Of a stretch of 64,000 nucleotides of DNA, positions 10,317-19,314 are shown in pieces. The position numbers and the translations under genes are program-made. The number at the start of each line of letters is the position of its first letter. The stretch's first letter is position 1. Origin of the DNA: Fibrobacter sp. (GTDB taxonomy: Bacteria; Fibrobacterota; Fibrobacteria; Fibrobacterales; Fibrobacteraceae); NCBI GenBank assembly GCA_024398965.1, contig JAKSIF010000001.1, forward strand, positions 62,001-126,000, written 5' to 3'. The notes under the pieces were generated by a model. It was not told where the DNA came from. It made no database searches and saw only the letters and a list, made by a program, of their open reading frames with translations.

Positions 10317-11939
10317 TTACAGCGGAATATTAGCGTGTTTCTTCCAAAGGCGCTTCTGATCCTTAGTCTTCAGAGCGTCAAAGGCGCCAACGAGACGCTT
10401 ACGTACGTCTTCCGGCTTGATGACTTCGTCAACCACGCCCATGGCAGCGGCAACGTAGGGGTTCATCAATTCTTCTTCGTACTTGGCGATGCAAGCGGCA
10501 CGAGCAGCAACCGGATCCGGTGCAGCAGAGATTTCCTTCTTGTTGATGATTTCAACAGCACCTTCTGCACCCATCACAGCCACCTGGGCAATAGGCAGAG
10601 CAAAGACGTAGTCTGCGCCCACATCCTTGGAGTTCATGGCGATGTAAGCACCACCGAAGGCCTTACGGAGAATGAGGGTCACCTTAGGCACGGTTGCTTC
10701 GGCGAAGGCGTACAGGAGCTTTGCACCATGGCGGATAATGCCGGAGTATTCCTGCTTGCTACCAGGCATGTAACCCGGAACGTCTACGAGAGCCAGCAGC
10801 GGAATGTTGAAGGCGTCGCAGAAGCGAACGAAGCGGCCAGCCTTGGAGGAACCGTCTACGTCGAGGGAGCCGGCGAGAACCTTGGGCTGGTTAGCAACGA
10901 TACCGATGACTTCACCGTTCAGGCGGGCAAAGCCGATTACAACGTTCTTGCCCCAGTCCTTCTGGACTTCGAAGAAACTGTCGGAGTCAGCGAAAGCAGC
11001 GATCACGGCGCTAACGTCGTAAGCCTGCTTGTAGTTATCCGGAACGATGTCCTGGATAGTGGAGCTCTTGTCTTCAACAGCTTCGCAGGTTGCTTCCTGC
11101 TTATTGAGGAACTTCTTGAAGAGTTTCTTGATGCCGTTTTCATCCGCCTTTTCTTCCAGCTGTTCTGCAGCAGGAACGGGCTTGCACTTGTTACCCTGAG
11201 GCAGGTAGGAAAGGAGCTTGCGGACGCCTTCCAAGGTCTGCTTGTCGTCATCGAACATGAAGTGAGCCACACCGGACTTTGCGGTATGCACAGGAGCACC
11301 ACCCAGTTCTGCAGCAGTGATGTTTTCGCCCATGACCTGCTTAACAACAGCGGGACCAGTGAGGAACATCTGGGAAGTGGACTTGGTCATGAAGATAAAG
11401 TCAGACAGAGCCGGAGAATAGCAGGCGCCACCAGCGCAGGGGCCCATGATCACGGCAATCTGAGGAATCACGCCAGAAGCCCAGACGTTACGGGCCATGA
11501 TGGCACTATAGCCAGCCAGGGAGAACACACCTTCGTCGATACGAGCTCCACCGGAGTCGTTCATGGCGACAAAGGGGCAACCGGCTTCAACAGCCATGTC
11601 CATGACGCGGCAAATCTTTTCAGCATGGCACTGACCGAGAGCGCCACCGCCAACAGTAAAGTCCTGAGAGGAAGCAAAGACCAGACGGCCATTCACCTTG
11701 CCGTAACCGGTAACCACGCCGTCACCCAGGACGACCTTGCTTTCCTTGAGAACGCGGTTGCTGGACTTGCGAAGAGCGCCAACTTCCACGAAAGTACCTG
11801 CGTCGAACAGCATTTCCATGCGTTCGCGGGCAGTGCACTTGCCGGACTGGTGCTGCTTATCGATACGGGCAGCGCCACCAGCAGCCTGAGCCTGGCTCAG
11901 ATACTCATTCAGTCTGTTAAGATGTTTTTCGTTCCACAT
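10317..11939 (-). CDS. Acyl-CoA carboxylase/decarboxylase carboxyltransferase subunit
   Basis: Carboxyltransferase of the propionyl-CoA carboxylase beta / methylmalonyl-CoA decarboxylase alpha family, moving CO2 between carboxybiotin and an acyl-CoA. The two crotonase-like halves are visible: the N half with SGGARIDEGVFSLAGY, and the C half with VPGYMPGSKQEYSG and RKAFGGAYIAMNSK. Between them, around residues 260-290, sits a charged Lys/Glu-rich insert not seen in typical members. I start at the ATG at 11939, which has AGGGG ten bases upstream; an extended frame to 11972 lacks a ribosome site. No biotin carrier or membrane decarboxylase subunit is adjacent. Substrate (propionyl- or methylmalonyl-CoA, fitting succinate/propionate metabolism) is inferred. 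Confidence 0.85.
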   Translation of the reverse strand: MWNEKHLNRLNEYLSQAQAAGGAARIDKQHQSGKCTARERMEMLFDAGTFVEVGALRKSSNRVLKESKVVLGDGVVTGYGKVNGRLVFASSQDFTVGGGALGQCHAEKICRVMDMAVEAGCPFVAMNDSGGARIDEGVFSLAGYSAIMARNVWASGVIPQIAVIMGPCAGGACYSPALSDFIFMTKSTSQMFLTGPAVVKQVMGENITAAELGGAPVHTAKSGVAHFMFDDDKQTLEGVRKLLSYLPQGNKCKPVPAAEQLEEKADENGIKKLFKKFLNKQEATCEAVEDKSSTIQDIVPDNYKQAYDVSAVIAAFADSDSFFEVQKDWGKNVVIGFARLNGEVIGIVANQPKVLAGSLDVDGSSKAGRFVRFCDAFNIPLLALVDVPGYMPGSKQEYSGIIRHGAKLLYAFAEATVPKVTLILRKAFGGAYIAMNSKDVGADYVFALPIAQVAVMGAEGAVEIINKKEISAAPDPVAARAACIAKYEEELMNPYVAAAMGVVDEVIKPEDVRKRLVGAFDALKTKDQKRLWKKHANIPL

Positions 11940-12059
11940 ACTGTAAGAACCCCTTGTGTAAAATTTTCGCAAACAAAGATAAAAAACGCAGTAAAAGCGG
12001 TCAACTTATATTGGTTAAATTATTGCGTATAAGTAAGTTGGTAGAAAATTGTAAACAAG

Positions 12060-12090
12060 AAAGGCTCCCGGCAATTCGCCAGGAGCCTTT
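12060..12090. terminator. Intrinsic terminator after the AIPR gene
   Basis: An 8-bp stem AAGGCTCC/GGAGCCTT lies just beyond the minus-strand stop at 12107. It is followed by TTTCTT in the minus-strand direction. Confidence 0.75.
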
Positions 12091-12106
12091 TGCAAAAGCA
12101 GTCTTC

Positions 12107-13999
12107 TTAAATAAAGGCTTCGATACCTTCGCGGCACTTTTCCCACTGCTTGTTCTTCTTGCACAGAAGGTCAAGCATCTTTTCGTAGGTAGCCGTGTTG
12201 GAGAAGCCCTTCCACAGGCGACGTTCCACAGATTCACCGCTATCCTTGTCGATGGTGGTGATGGTGTCGTAGTAGTTGGAGTTATCCTTGAATTCGCTGA
12301 TGAGGATGCCCTTCAGGTCTTCGGTATAGATTTTGGCGGCATACTTCAAGATGGATTCGTTGAAGTTCAGTTCGTTTTCAACCAGCCAATCGAAGTCCTG
12401 GATCGGATCGCCGTAGATGAGCCAGTGCTTGAGGGCGAGAGCCACAACCAGGTCCTTGACGGCGCTGCGGAAGATGAACTTGTCTTCGAGACGGCCGTTC
12501 CAGGTGATGCGGGTCAGCGGATTATCGTCGTTAGCTTCGATGGACACGCCCTTACCCGGGGTAACCTTGCGGATCTTGATGGGAAGGCGAGAAAGGAGCT
12601 GCCAAGCCTTGGTGAAGGCGATGGTCTTGCGGACGAAATCGCGTTCCTTTTCGGGAGCAACACGTTCGAATGCGCCGAAGCAACGCTGGTACAGGGTTTC
12701 CTTATCGAAAATGCAATCGGAAGAACGGCATTCGCTGAGCTTGCCATCCATCATGAAGAGGGTCTTTGCAAGTTCGGGGCGCATACGGACTTCCAGCTTA
12801 CGGGTACGAGCCTTCAGGCGGACACCGTCCTTGTAAACGTAGGTAAAGCCTTCTTCCTGGTAACGCTGCCAAATGAAGAACTGCAGGTCGTCGGCAGCAC
12901 GCAGATGATAGCTGAACACCGGGTTCTGACGGTTGTTGGCCATGGTCACCTGGTTCAGGAAGCTGTCGGAACCCTGGTAGGGAACCACAACCTTAACGAG
13001 AACCTGGGGGTTCACCGGCTTCTTGCTCTTCTTGGCATACTGTTCGTAGGTAAAGAGAGACTGGGCACCGTTAATAATCTTGGGACGTTCGATGAGCAAG
13101 ACCTTCTTGCCGTCGCGTTCCTTAAGACGCAGGTCATCGCCAGTGAGGGTCATACCGTTGTGGAGGAACGGGAAATCGTCCACATTCACATTCTGGTCAT
13201 CGTTACGTTCCATGGTCTGGAAAGCGTCGATGAGGGCTGCGTTGGTGTGAGTCAGGTTACCGAGGTAGGTACGGATGTTACTGGAGACGATAGCCATGTT
13301 GTGCTTGGTCTTCAGGCGCTTACCCAGGTTAACGTGATAGTCAAAAATAGTGCGGATGGGGCAGAAACCGAGGAAAAGTTCGCCGTGGTCGCTGGTCAAG
13401 TGCAGCGGTTCGGAATCCATCACGATTTCCAGCTTATCGTCGGCAGAGCGGATATCGCGGGTCAGGTCGTCGTGTTCTGCAATGATTTCCAGCTTGGCCT
13501 TGATTTCAGCCTTCCAGAGACCCAGCTTGCGGCGCATATCCTTGAGGGTACGTTCCAATTCGGAATCGGTAATGTCGCGGCTAGAACGGGTACGGAGAAC
13601 GGTGATTTCGAGGGTTTCCATGTAGGGACGGCTTGCCGGAGCGTCATCGTCTTCTTCTTCGGCGTCGTCGGAAATCTTGTTTACGGCCCAGGGGTCAGCT
13701 TCTTCGCGGAGAGACATGAAGAACGGGTTCGTGGGGTCGCTAGTACGGAAAACAGCGATCTGCAACTGCTTCAAGTCGGAATTCAGGTGAGAAACAACCT
13801 TTTCGAGGGGGGTGTCTTCATCAAGGAAAATGAAGAATTCCATGAAGCCCTGGGTGTACTGGAAACCGTGGAAGCAACCATTTTCGTCTAGATTTAGGTG
13901 TCTGAGTGCCTTAATGCGATCTGTAGGATCATTCGGGTTAAGGCTCAAAAGGTTAGCCACAAAGGCAAGACGACGTTCCTGCGATTTCGTTAATTCCAT
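12107..13999 (-). CDS. AIPR-family protein, putative phage defence
   Basis: A 630-residue cytoplasmic protein with the AIPR (abortive infection phage resistance) core at about residues 240-340. The conserved blocks appear in order: NIRTYLGNLTHTN, FPFLHNGMTL (the F-x-NNG-type motif) and ERPKIINGAQSLFT (the IVNGxQT-type motif). A highly acidic patch EEEDDDA lies near residue 110. The start has GAGGA six bases upstream of ATG. The gene stands alone between the carboxylase and a divergent LRR gene, with its own terminator. Known AIPR proteins were linked to phage abortive infection; mechanism is not established. No methyltransferase or nuclease partner is adjacent. Confidence 0.72.
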   Translation of the reverse strand: MELTKSQERRLAFVANLLSLNPNDPTDRIKALRHLNLDENGCFHGFQYTQGFMEFFIFLDEDTPLEKVVSHLNSDLKQLQIAVFRTSDPTNPFFMSLREEADPWAVNKISDDAEEEDDDAPASRPYMETLEITVLRTRSSRDITDSELERTLKDMRRKLGLWKAEIKAKLEIIAEHDDLTRDIRSADDKLEIVMDSEPLHLTSDHGELFLGFCPIRTIFDYHVNLGKRLKTKHNMAIVSSNIRTYLGNLTHTNAALIDAFQTMERNDDQNVNVDDFPFLHNGMTLTGDDLRLKERDGKKVLLIERPKIINGAQSLFTYEQYAKKSKKPVNPQVLVKVVVPYQGSDSFLNQVTMANNRQNPVFSYHLRAADDLQFFIWQRYQEEGFTYVYKDGVRLKARTRKLEVRMRPELAKTLFMMDGKLSECRSSDCIFDKETLYQRCFGAFERVAPEKERDFVRKTIAFTKAWQLLSRLPIKIRKVTPGKGVSIEANDDNPLTRITWNGRLEDKFIFRSAVKDLVVALALKHWLIYGDPIQDFDWLVENELNFNESILKYAAKIYTEDLKGILISEFKDNSNYYDTITTIDKDSGESVERRLWKGFSNTATYEKMLDLLCKKNKQWEKCREGIEAFI

Positions 14000-14225
14000 T
14001 TTTTTCCTCGAATCTAATAGCCAAAAGTCGGGAGCATAGCCTGCTCCTTCCCCTGTACCATATTTACATTATAAAAATAGTTTCAATTTGGACTATTTGA
14101 GTACAAAAAACTTAAACTTTTTAATTTTTTTTTCGATTTAGCCCGTTTATTAGTGAACATTTGCGCAATTTTTAAACTTTTCACCTTTTTTCCCCATGTT
14201 TTTCATCTTTTCAAATTAAAAATGC

Positions 14226-14231
14226 TATGAT
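14226..14231 (+). promoter_or_regulatory. Possible -10 box for the LRR gene
   Basis: TATGAT lies 22 bases upstream of the LRR start codon inside the AT-rich 250-bp divergent intergenic region. No clear -35 box accompanies it, so this is tentative. Confidence 0.4.
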
Positions 14232-14252
14232 TTACACCATAGGAGTATCGTT

Positions 14253-15005
14253 ATGAATTTGCTAGATGTAATTGCAAAAGCCAAGGCTGAAAAAGCAACA
14301 ACACTGGACCTTTCCCAGCAGAACCTCCGTCTCCTCCCGCAGGAACTTTTCGAACTGGAATCCCTGGAGGAACTGATCCTTGACCGTAATATGTTGGTGG
14401 AACTCCCCGACGACATCGGCAATCTCAAGAATTTGAAAAAACTCTCCGTCAGCGAAAACGACCTGATGGAACTTCCCGAGACTATCGGCGAACTTACCAA
14501 GCTGGAACACCTGTACCTAGGTTACAACAGCCTGTCCGAACTTCCGGACTCCGTGGGCAACCTGAAGAACCTCCAGCAGGTAAACATCGCCAAGAACCAG
14601 CTTCTTGACCTGACCAACGAAGTAGGCAAGTGGACCAAGGTGACAAAGCTTAGCCTCCACGACAACATGCTGGCAGAAATCCCGGCAACCCTGGGCAAGC
14701 TCAAGAAGCTTAAGAAGCTTTACCTGGATAACAACGACCTCTCCAGCATTCCTGCCGCCCTCGGCAAACTGGAATCCCTGGAGATTCTCATGGTATCCGG
14801 CAACAACCTGGGCGCAATTCCCTCCGAATTCGGCGACCTGAAGAAGCTGAAGGAACTGGTCCTGGACGCAAACCAGCTGGCCACCCTGCCCGAAAGCCTG
14901 GCCGAATGCGAAAGCCTCGAGACAATTTCCGTTATCGAAAACCCCATGGAAGGCGGAATCCCTCGCGTCCTGCAAGACAAGAAGGGCCTGAAAATCGACC
15001 AGTAG
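14253..15005 (+). CDS. Cytoplasmic leucine-rich-repeat protein
   Basis: A 250-residue protein made almost wholly of about nine 23-residue leucine-rich repeats of the type LExLYLxxNxLxxLPxxxGxLxxL (for example LEELILDRNMLVELPDDIG). There is no signal peptide or membrane segment, so it should be cytosolic, a protein-interaction scaffold with unknown partner. AGGAG lies seven bases before the ATG. It is followed at 31 bp by the S41 protease gene, and a terminator-like hairpin lies inside the start of that next gene. Confidence 0.8.
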   Translation: MNLLDVIAKAKAEKATTLDLSQQNLRLLPQELFELESLEELILDRNMLVELPDDIGNLKNLKKLSVSENDLMELPETIGELTKLEHLYLGYNSLSELPDSVGNLKNLQQVNIAKNQLLDLTNEVGKWTKVTKLSLHDNMLAEIPATLGKLKKLKKLYLDNNDLSSIPAALGKLESLEILMVSGNNLGAIPSEFGDLKKLKELVLDANQLATLPESLAECESLETISVIENPMEGGIPRVLQDKKGLKIDQ

Positions 15006-15036
15006 TTTAACCTGAAGTTCAAAAGGTTAAAGGGGC

Positions 15037-16383
15037 ATGAAGGTAAACCAGGAAAGAATTCCCGCAAAAACCGATGTGAAAAAAACTCCATCGGTTTTTT
15101 GCTTTTGGGTCATTCTGTTATCTGCAGTATGGTTAGCGGGTTGCAGCGACTTCCTTTCGCCAGTAGATAGTACCCCCTCCCCTACCGAGTACTCCTACAA
15201 CTACTGGCTTCTAGAAAAAACCTTCCTCTTTGAGGAGGAACTAAAGGAACTGAACCTTCCGGCAGAAGGGGACTCTGTTTCAGACCTCTACAAGGCTGTG
15301 AAGCCTATCGATCCGTACACTCGCTACTACCCACCGTCAAAGAGCGAAGACGTTAGCATCGCCATCAACACGAGTGTTGTCCAAGGTGACGTTGGCATGG
15401 AGTACGTCCTGGGCAGTACTGATTATCCTTTGTTTATTTACCGAGTCTACCCGGATGGTCCAGCAGGGCGGGCGGGCGTTCCGCGCTACGGAAATATCAT
15501 CCAAGTCAACGGGCTCGACATCATGGGAGAAAGCGCCTACAGCACCTACGATTCCATCCTGACCTACTCCAAGACCATGTCCATGACCGTTGTCTCCCTG
15601 GCTCAGGATACACTACGCTTCGAGCTGACAAAGGAAGACGTCTACGCCCCCACCCTGTTCGTCGACACAACTGCTGAAGGCGTCATCGTCATGAACATCC
15701 GCGAGTTTAAACTGAATACCGCAGACAAGGTCAACGGATCCCATGGAGAACTAAAGGCCTATCTAGACTCCACTGCAAATGAAACTGCGCCGCGAATCAT
15801 TGACTTGAGAAACAATCCCGGCGGCCACGTGCAACAGTGCATTGCCATGGCAGACTTGTTCGTGAAGCAGGGGCCCCTTTCCACAAGATCCTGGAGAACC
15901 TTTGACGCCTACGGAAACTCGCAGCACAAGAAGGCAACCGTTTCTGCCAGCTCCGGAGATCCTGGCGAAAAAGGCAAGTTCATTCTGCTGGTGAACAGGA
16001 ACAGCGCCAGTTGCGCAGAAATTTTTGCAGCAGCGGTTTCCGAGGGCGCAGGCGTTCCTGTGGTCGGGGAAAACAGCTTCGGCAAGGGCATCGGCCAAAC
16101 CACATGGAAAACCTATGCCAAGGGCCTCGCCATTATTACCAACCTGGAATTTCTAACCCCAAAGGGAAACTCCTACCACAAGAATGGCATTCAGCCAGAC
16201 TACCCCTGTGAAAACGTCTCACTCCAGTGCGGGGTCGAGGCTATCAAGAAATATTACGGCCAGAGCAAGGCTGCAAAAAAAACACAGTCGGAACAAGGGC
16301 CTCTGTTTGAAACGGATTTTCCCATCGTTAGGAATCATCAATTTATCGGGGGGGCTCTGCTTGACGAAGCTTATGTCAGGTAA
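15037..16383 (+). CDS. S41 (C-terminal processing) protease lipoprotein, copy 1
   Basis: Tail-specific serine protease of family S41, expected to be lipid-anchored in the envelope. The lipobox VWLAGC ends near residue 36 after a short N-terminal extension. A PDZ-like segment lies at about 110-180 (GPAGRAGVPRYGNIIQVNG). The catalytic dyad is intact: Ser325 in NSASCAEI and Lys350 in SFGKGIGQ, with the 25-residue spacing of the family. The ATG is preceded almost directly by AAAGGGG, an unusually short spacing, and codons 11-22 form a terminator-like hairpin. A paralogue follows after 17 bp. Confidence 0.85.
   Translation: MKVNQERIPAKTDVKKTPSVFCFWVILLSAVWLAGCSDFLSPVDSTPSPTEYSYNYWLLEKTFLFEEELKELNLPAEGDSVSDLYKAVKPIDPYTRYYPPSKSEDVSIAINTSVVQGDVGMEYVLGSTDYPLFIYRVYPDGPAGRAGVPRYGNIIQVNGLDIMGESAYSTYDSILTYSKTMSMTVVSLAQDTLRFELTKEDVYAPTLFVDTTAEGVIVMNIREFKLNTADKVNGSHGELKAYLDSTANETAPRIIDLRNNPGGHVQQCIAMADLFVKQGPLSTRSWRTFDAYGNSQHKKATVSASSGDPGEKGKFILLVNRNSASCAEIFAAAVSEGAGVPVVGENSFGKGIGQTTWKTYAKGLAIITNLEFLTPKGNSYHKNGIQPDYPCENVSLQCGVEAIKKYYGQSKAAKKTQSEQGPLFETDFPIVRNHQFIGGALLDEAYVR
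15067..15100 (+). terminator. Terminator-like hairpin inside the 5' end of the S41 gene
   Basis: AAAACCGATG (15067-15076) pairs perfectly with CATCGGTTTT (15089-15098), and T residues continue to 15100. It has the form of an intrinsic terminator for the upstream LRR gene, yet it lies within the signal-peptide codons of the S41 gene. Confidence 0.5.
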
Positions 16384-16400
16384 CCCCATAAGGAGAAACA

Positions 16401-17819
16401 ATGAAATTATCTAAAGTCTGTGCGGCAGTGGCACTAAGCCTTGGGCTATCCTTCATAGGATGTTCTTCGGACGGATCCAGTGATGGAATCAACCTCCCTC
16501 AGAACCAATGGGACCCCGAAGATGGCACTTACACCCAGGAAGAAATCGAGTTGCTGTTCAACAACGAGCTTCTCGGTTTATTCTATATGGAAGCCAAGAA
16601 TGAACTGAAGGACGCTGACGCCTATATGGGTAAGGGCAGCACCAGCAGCGTGTATTCCAAGAGCGCCTGTACCGGTCCCTATGTGGATGTGTGCTACATG
16701 TACGAACAGTTGAGTGACAACTTTACCCGATACTTCGATCCGAATTACGCCGCTCAAATTCTTTCCTTGCTGACTGAATCAGAATCTGCCGTAGGCGTTG
16801 GAATCCAAGTTGAATTGACACCCGATGGAAGCATCGTCATTACCGAAGTGTGGGACAACAGTCCTGCCAGCGGCCTGCTTTCCGTTGGCGACACGATTGT
16901 TTCCGTTGACGGAACAACGCCAACCTCTATTTCCGCCTTTGACAAACTGGTTTCTGGCGACGAAGGCGATAAAATCGTTTTCGAGATTCGAAACGAAAAG
17001 GAAATCATGGTCGCCGTCACCCTCGGCGAATTCTTGGCACCCACAGTCTATCTCGATTTTGTCGATTCCATCCCTGTTGTACGGATCACAGAATTTACCG
17101 AGGAAACATCCAGCGATAGCGGAACCTACGGCGAGTTCATGAGCATGGCCAAGAAAATCAACGACTACAAGTCCATGGTCGTAGACCTCCGCGGTAATCC
17201 CGGTGGAGACGTCAGCCAGTGCAGCAACATCGCTGCCGAATTCCTGAGCAAGAATGACACCATTATTACCTTAGTCGAAACCAATGTTGACTCCACGGTA
17301 AAGCACGGTGTTGCCATCGACTACTTCCAGATCTTAGACACAACAACGTACATTGCCAGCGAGAACGGAGTAATCAACGACAAGTACGTGGTTTTCCTTG
17401 CCGACGAGAATTCCGCCAGCTGCGCAGAAATTTTGTTAGCTGCAGTCACCGCACAAAACAAGACTCCTGTTGTAGGCAAGACCACCTACGGAAAGGGAAT
17501 CGGTCAAATGGTCATGACCACTTATGCAGATGGCCTTGCTCTCATCACCGGCCTTAAGATGATAGACAAGAATGGCGATTCGTACCATAAGATGGGCATT
17601 GAACCCGACCATGTCATCACCGATGCAGACGAACAGTTGAAAACAGCTGTGGACATCGCCAAGGAAGCCTCGGAAAAACGCGTAGCGGGCTACGGCAAGG
17701 TTCCCACAGGCAACTTCAAGAAAGTCAAAGCCCTCGGCCCCCTTGGCATTCCCGCAAGCAAGGCAGACTTCTACAACCTGCTGACAGGCCCCTACACAAT
17801 AAAGAACTTCAAGAAGTAA
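16401..17819 (+). CDS. S41 (C-terminal processing) protease lipoprotein, copy 2
   Basis: Second S41 protease, paralogous to the preceding gene. A lipobox SFIGC lies at about residue 21. A PDZ domain lies at about 125-215 (GVGIQVELTPDGSIVITEV, SPASGLLSVGDTIVSVDG), and the protease core is at about 220-420. The dyad is Ser340 in NSASCAEI and Lys365 in TYGKGIGQ, both present. AAGGAG sits seven bases before the ATG. Together with copy 1 it forms an operon ending in an intrinsic terminator. Substrates are unknown; family members trim or degrade envelope proteins. Confidence 0.87.
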   Translation: MKLSKVCAAVALSLGLSFIGCSSDGSSDGINLPQNQWDPEDGTYTQEEIELLFNNELLGLFYMEAKNELKDADAYMGKGSTSSVYSKSACTGPYVDVCYMYEQLSDNFTRYFDPNYAAQILSLLTESESAVGVGIQVELTPDGSIVITEVWDNSPASGLLSVGDTIVSVDGTTPTSISAFDKLVSGDEGDKIVFEIRNEKEIMVAVTLGEFLAPTVYLDFVDSIPVVRITEFTEETSSDSGTYGEFMSMAKKINDYKSMVVDLRGNPGGDVSQCSNIAAEFLSKNDTIITLVETNVDSTVKHGVAIDYFQILDTTTYIASENGVINDKYVVFLADENSASCAEILLAAVTAQNKTPVVGKTTYGKGIGQMVMTTYADGLALITGLKMIDKNGDSYHKMGIEPDHVITDADEQLKTAVDIAKEASEKRVAGYGKVPTGNFKKVKALGPLGIPASKADFYNLLTGPYTIKNFKK

Positions 17820-17824
17820 CGCAA

Positions 17825-17852
17825 AAGACCCGGATATCTTCCGGGCCTTTTT
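17825..17852 (+). terminator. Intrinsic terminator after the S41 pair
   Basis: The stem CCCGGA/TCCGGG extends outward through AAG/CTT pairs and is followed by T5. It lies between the convergent S41 and M23 genes. Confidence 0.75.
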
Positions 17853-17876
17853 CATATTCTGAGCTGCTGTTAAATC

Positions 17877-19187
17877 TTAGTCCAGGTTTCTCATACGGAC
17901 CATCACATCGGTGGTATCGTTGGCCTTGACTGCAGGCGAAGCCAAGGTCTTTTCGATCTGCGTACGGATTTCAGCAACCTGCTTCTGAAGGCGGCCAAGA
18001 CGTTCGCCCTCAAGCTTAGGTGTAGCAATCATGGTCTTGCTGGACGGATTAATCCAGGAGCCCTTTTCGTTCTTGAAGCCAAAATGAAGGTGAGGGCCAG
18101 TGCTACGTCCTGTGGAACCCACACGACCGATAACCTGACGGGGAGCCACCTTGGCTCCAACGCCTACCCCACGGGCAGACAGGTGCATGTACCAGCTTTC
18201 GGAATTGTCACGATGGCGGATTGCAATCTTGTTTCCACTATATTCGTCATAGCCAGAAACCGTAACCACACCTTCGGCAACGGCATAGACCGGCGTTCCA
18301 GAAGGATTGCCGTAGTCAATACCATGATGAGCCTTACGCTGACCGGTAATAGGATGGATGCGAGTTCCGTAGGGGCTAGTCACATGCAAACGGTCCAGCG
18401 GGTAGCGGAGACCATCGTATACCAGAGCCTCGCCTGTTTCTGTATAGTGTGCGTTAAAGGAGCTCTTGGGATCTGGATCCTCGTAGCGGAACGCCTCATG
18501 ATGACCAACGATGCGGCCGTCGAACTCGGCATACACAACCTTACCGCTAATCCAGATGGAATCCTGGTAGAAGGTTTCTTCCAGAAGGATGCGGAACTTG
18601 TCACCGGCTCGGGCCATAGGGAAAGCCACCTTGCACTGGAGAACTCCGCTGACGATTCCCACCATACGTCCCGGGATACCCACCTTGAACAAGGTTCCGT
18701 TCAAGGTACTACCTTCGGTAAGGGCGCCCTCGAAGACAGACTGACGACGAACAACGGGCTTTTCAATACGGCTGTAGACGTAACCCGTGTCGGTCTTACT
18801 CATAATGTGAATTGTCGCGGGATTGGGCGCATAACGAAATCGCTGGACACTGCCTGTAGAATCCAACGCTGCAAAAAACACCTGGCCTACGCGAAGCTTG
18901 GAAAGTTCAACACTATCCTGCATTCCGAGGACAATCTTACCACGTTCCGTCTGGGAAATACGCATGCGCTGAAGCACCTGGAACAAGCCATCCCCAGCAC
19001 GAACCGTATCGTTTTCCACAGTCCAATTGCCAGGTAGCTGCTGCGTTTGCGAAATAACCTGCTGCAAGGAGTCTATTCTTGCGCGTAAACCTTCGCCTTC
19101 TTCTTTCAAGTTCTGAATTTTTTCTTGCTCGTTACATCCCATTAGACAAAGAGCAAACAATAACGCGGTCAGTGTAAAACGAAGCAC
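17877..19187 (-). CDS. M23 peptidoglycan endopeptidase lipoprotein
   Basis: LytM-type zinc metallopeptidase that should cut peptide cross-bridges in the envelope. The lipobox LMGC is near residue 18, a coiled coil spans about 22-55, and a LysM/OapA-like region about 60-125. The M23 domain lies at about 265-370 with the zinc ligands in HHGIDYG and HLHFG and the helper motif SWYMHL, all intact. The start is GTG with GAGGG four bases upstream. The C-terminal helix at about 380-420 may be a second short coiled coil. Confidence 0.86.
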   Translation of the reverse strand: MLRFTLTALLFALCLMGCNEQEKIQNLKEEGEGLRARIDSLQQVISQTQQLPGNWTVENDTVRAGDGLFQVLQRMRISQTERGKIVLGMQDSVELSKLRVGQVFFAALDSTGSVQRFRYAPNPATIHIMSKTDTGYVYSRIEKPVVRRQSVFEGALTEGSTLNGTLFKVGIPGRMVGIVSGVLQCKVAFPMARAGDKFRILLEETFYQDSIWISGKVVYAEFDGRIVGHHEAFRYEDPDPKSSFNAHYTETGEALVYDGLRYPLDRLHVTSPYGTRIHPITGQRKAHHGIDYGNPSGTPVYAVAEGVVTVSGYDEYSGNKIAIRHRDNSESWYMHLSARGVGVGAKVAPRQVIGRVGSTGRSTGPHLHFGFKNEKGSWINPSSKTMIATPKLEGERLGRLQKQVAEIRTQIEKTLASPAVKANDTTDVMVRMRNLD

Positions 19188-19250
19188 AAAGCCCTCAACA
19201 ATTACAAAACAAAAACAAGCTTAATGGCTCAAAGTTAAAAAAAGAAATAA

Positions 19251-19284
19251 AAAAAGAGATTCCCCAATCAGGAAATCTCTTTTC
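19251..19284 (-). terminator. Intrinsic terminator after the FKBP gene
   Basis: AAAAGAGATT and the complementary AATCTCTTTT arms form a stem with minor internal mismatches just past the minus-strand stop at 19315. A T tract follows. Confidence 0.7.
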
Positions 19285-19314
19285 AAATTGCGAATCTAAG
19301 TAATTGAACGCGAA

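Noticed and set aside
10335-12032. Open frame antisense to the carboxyltransferase
   Set aside because: Complement of a conserved gene with no independent support.
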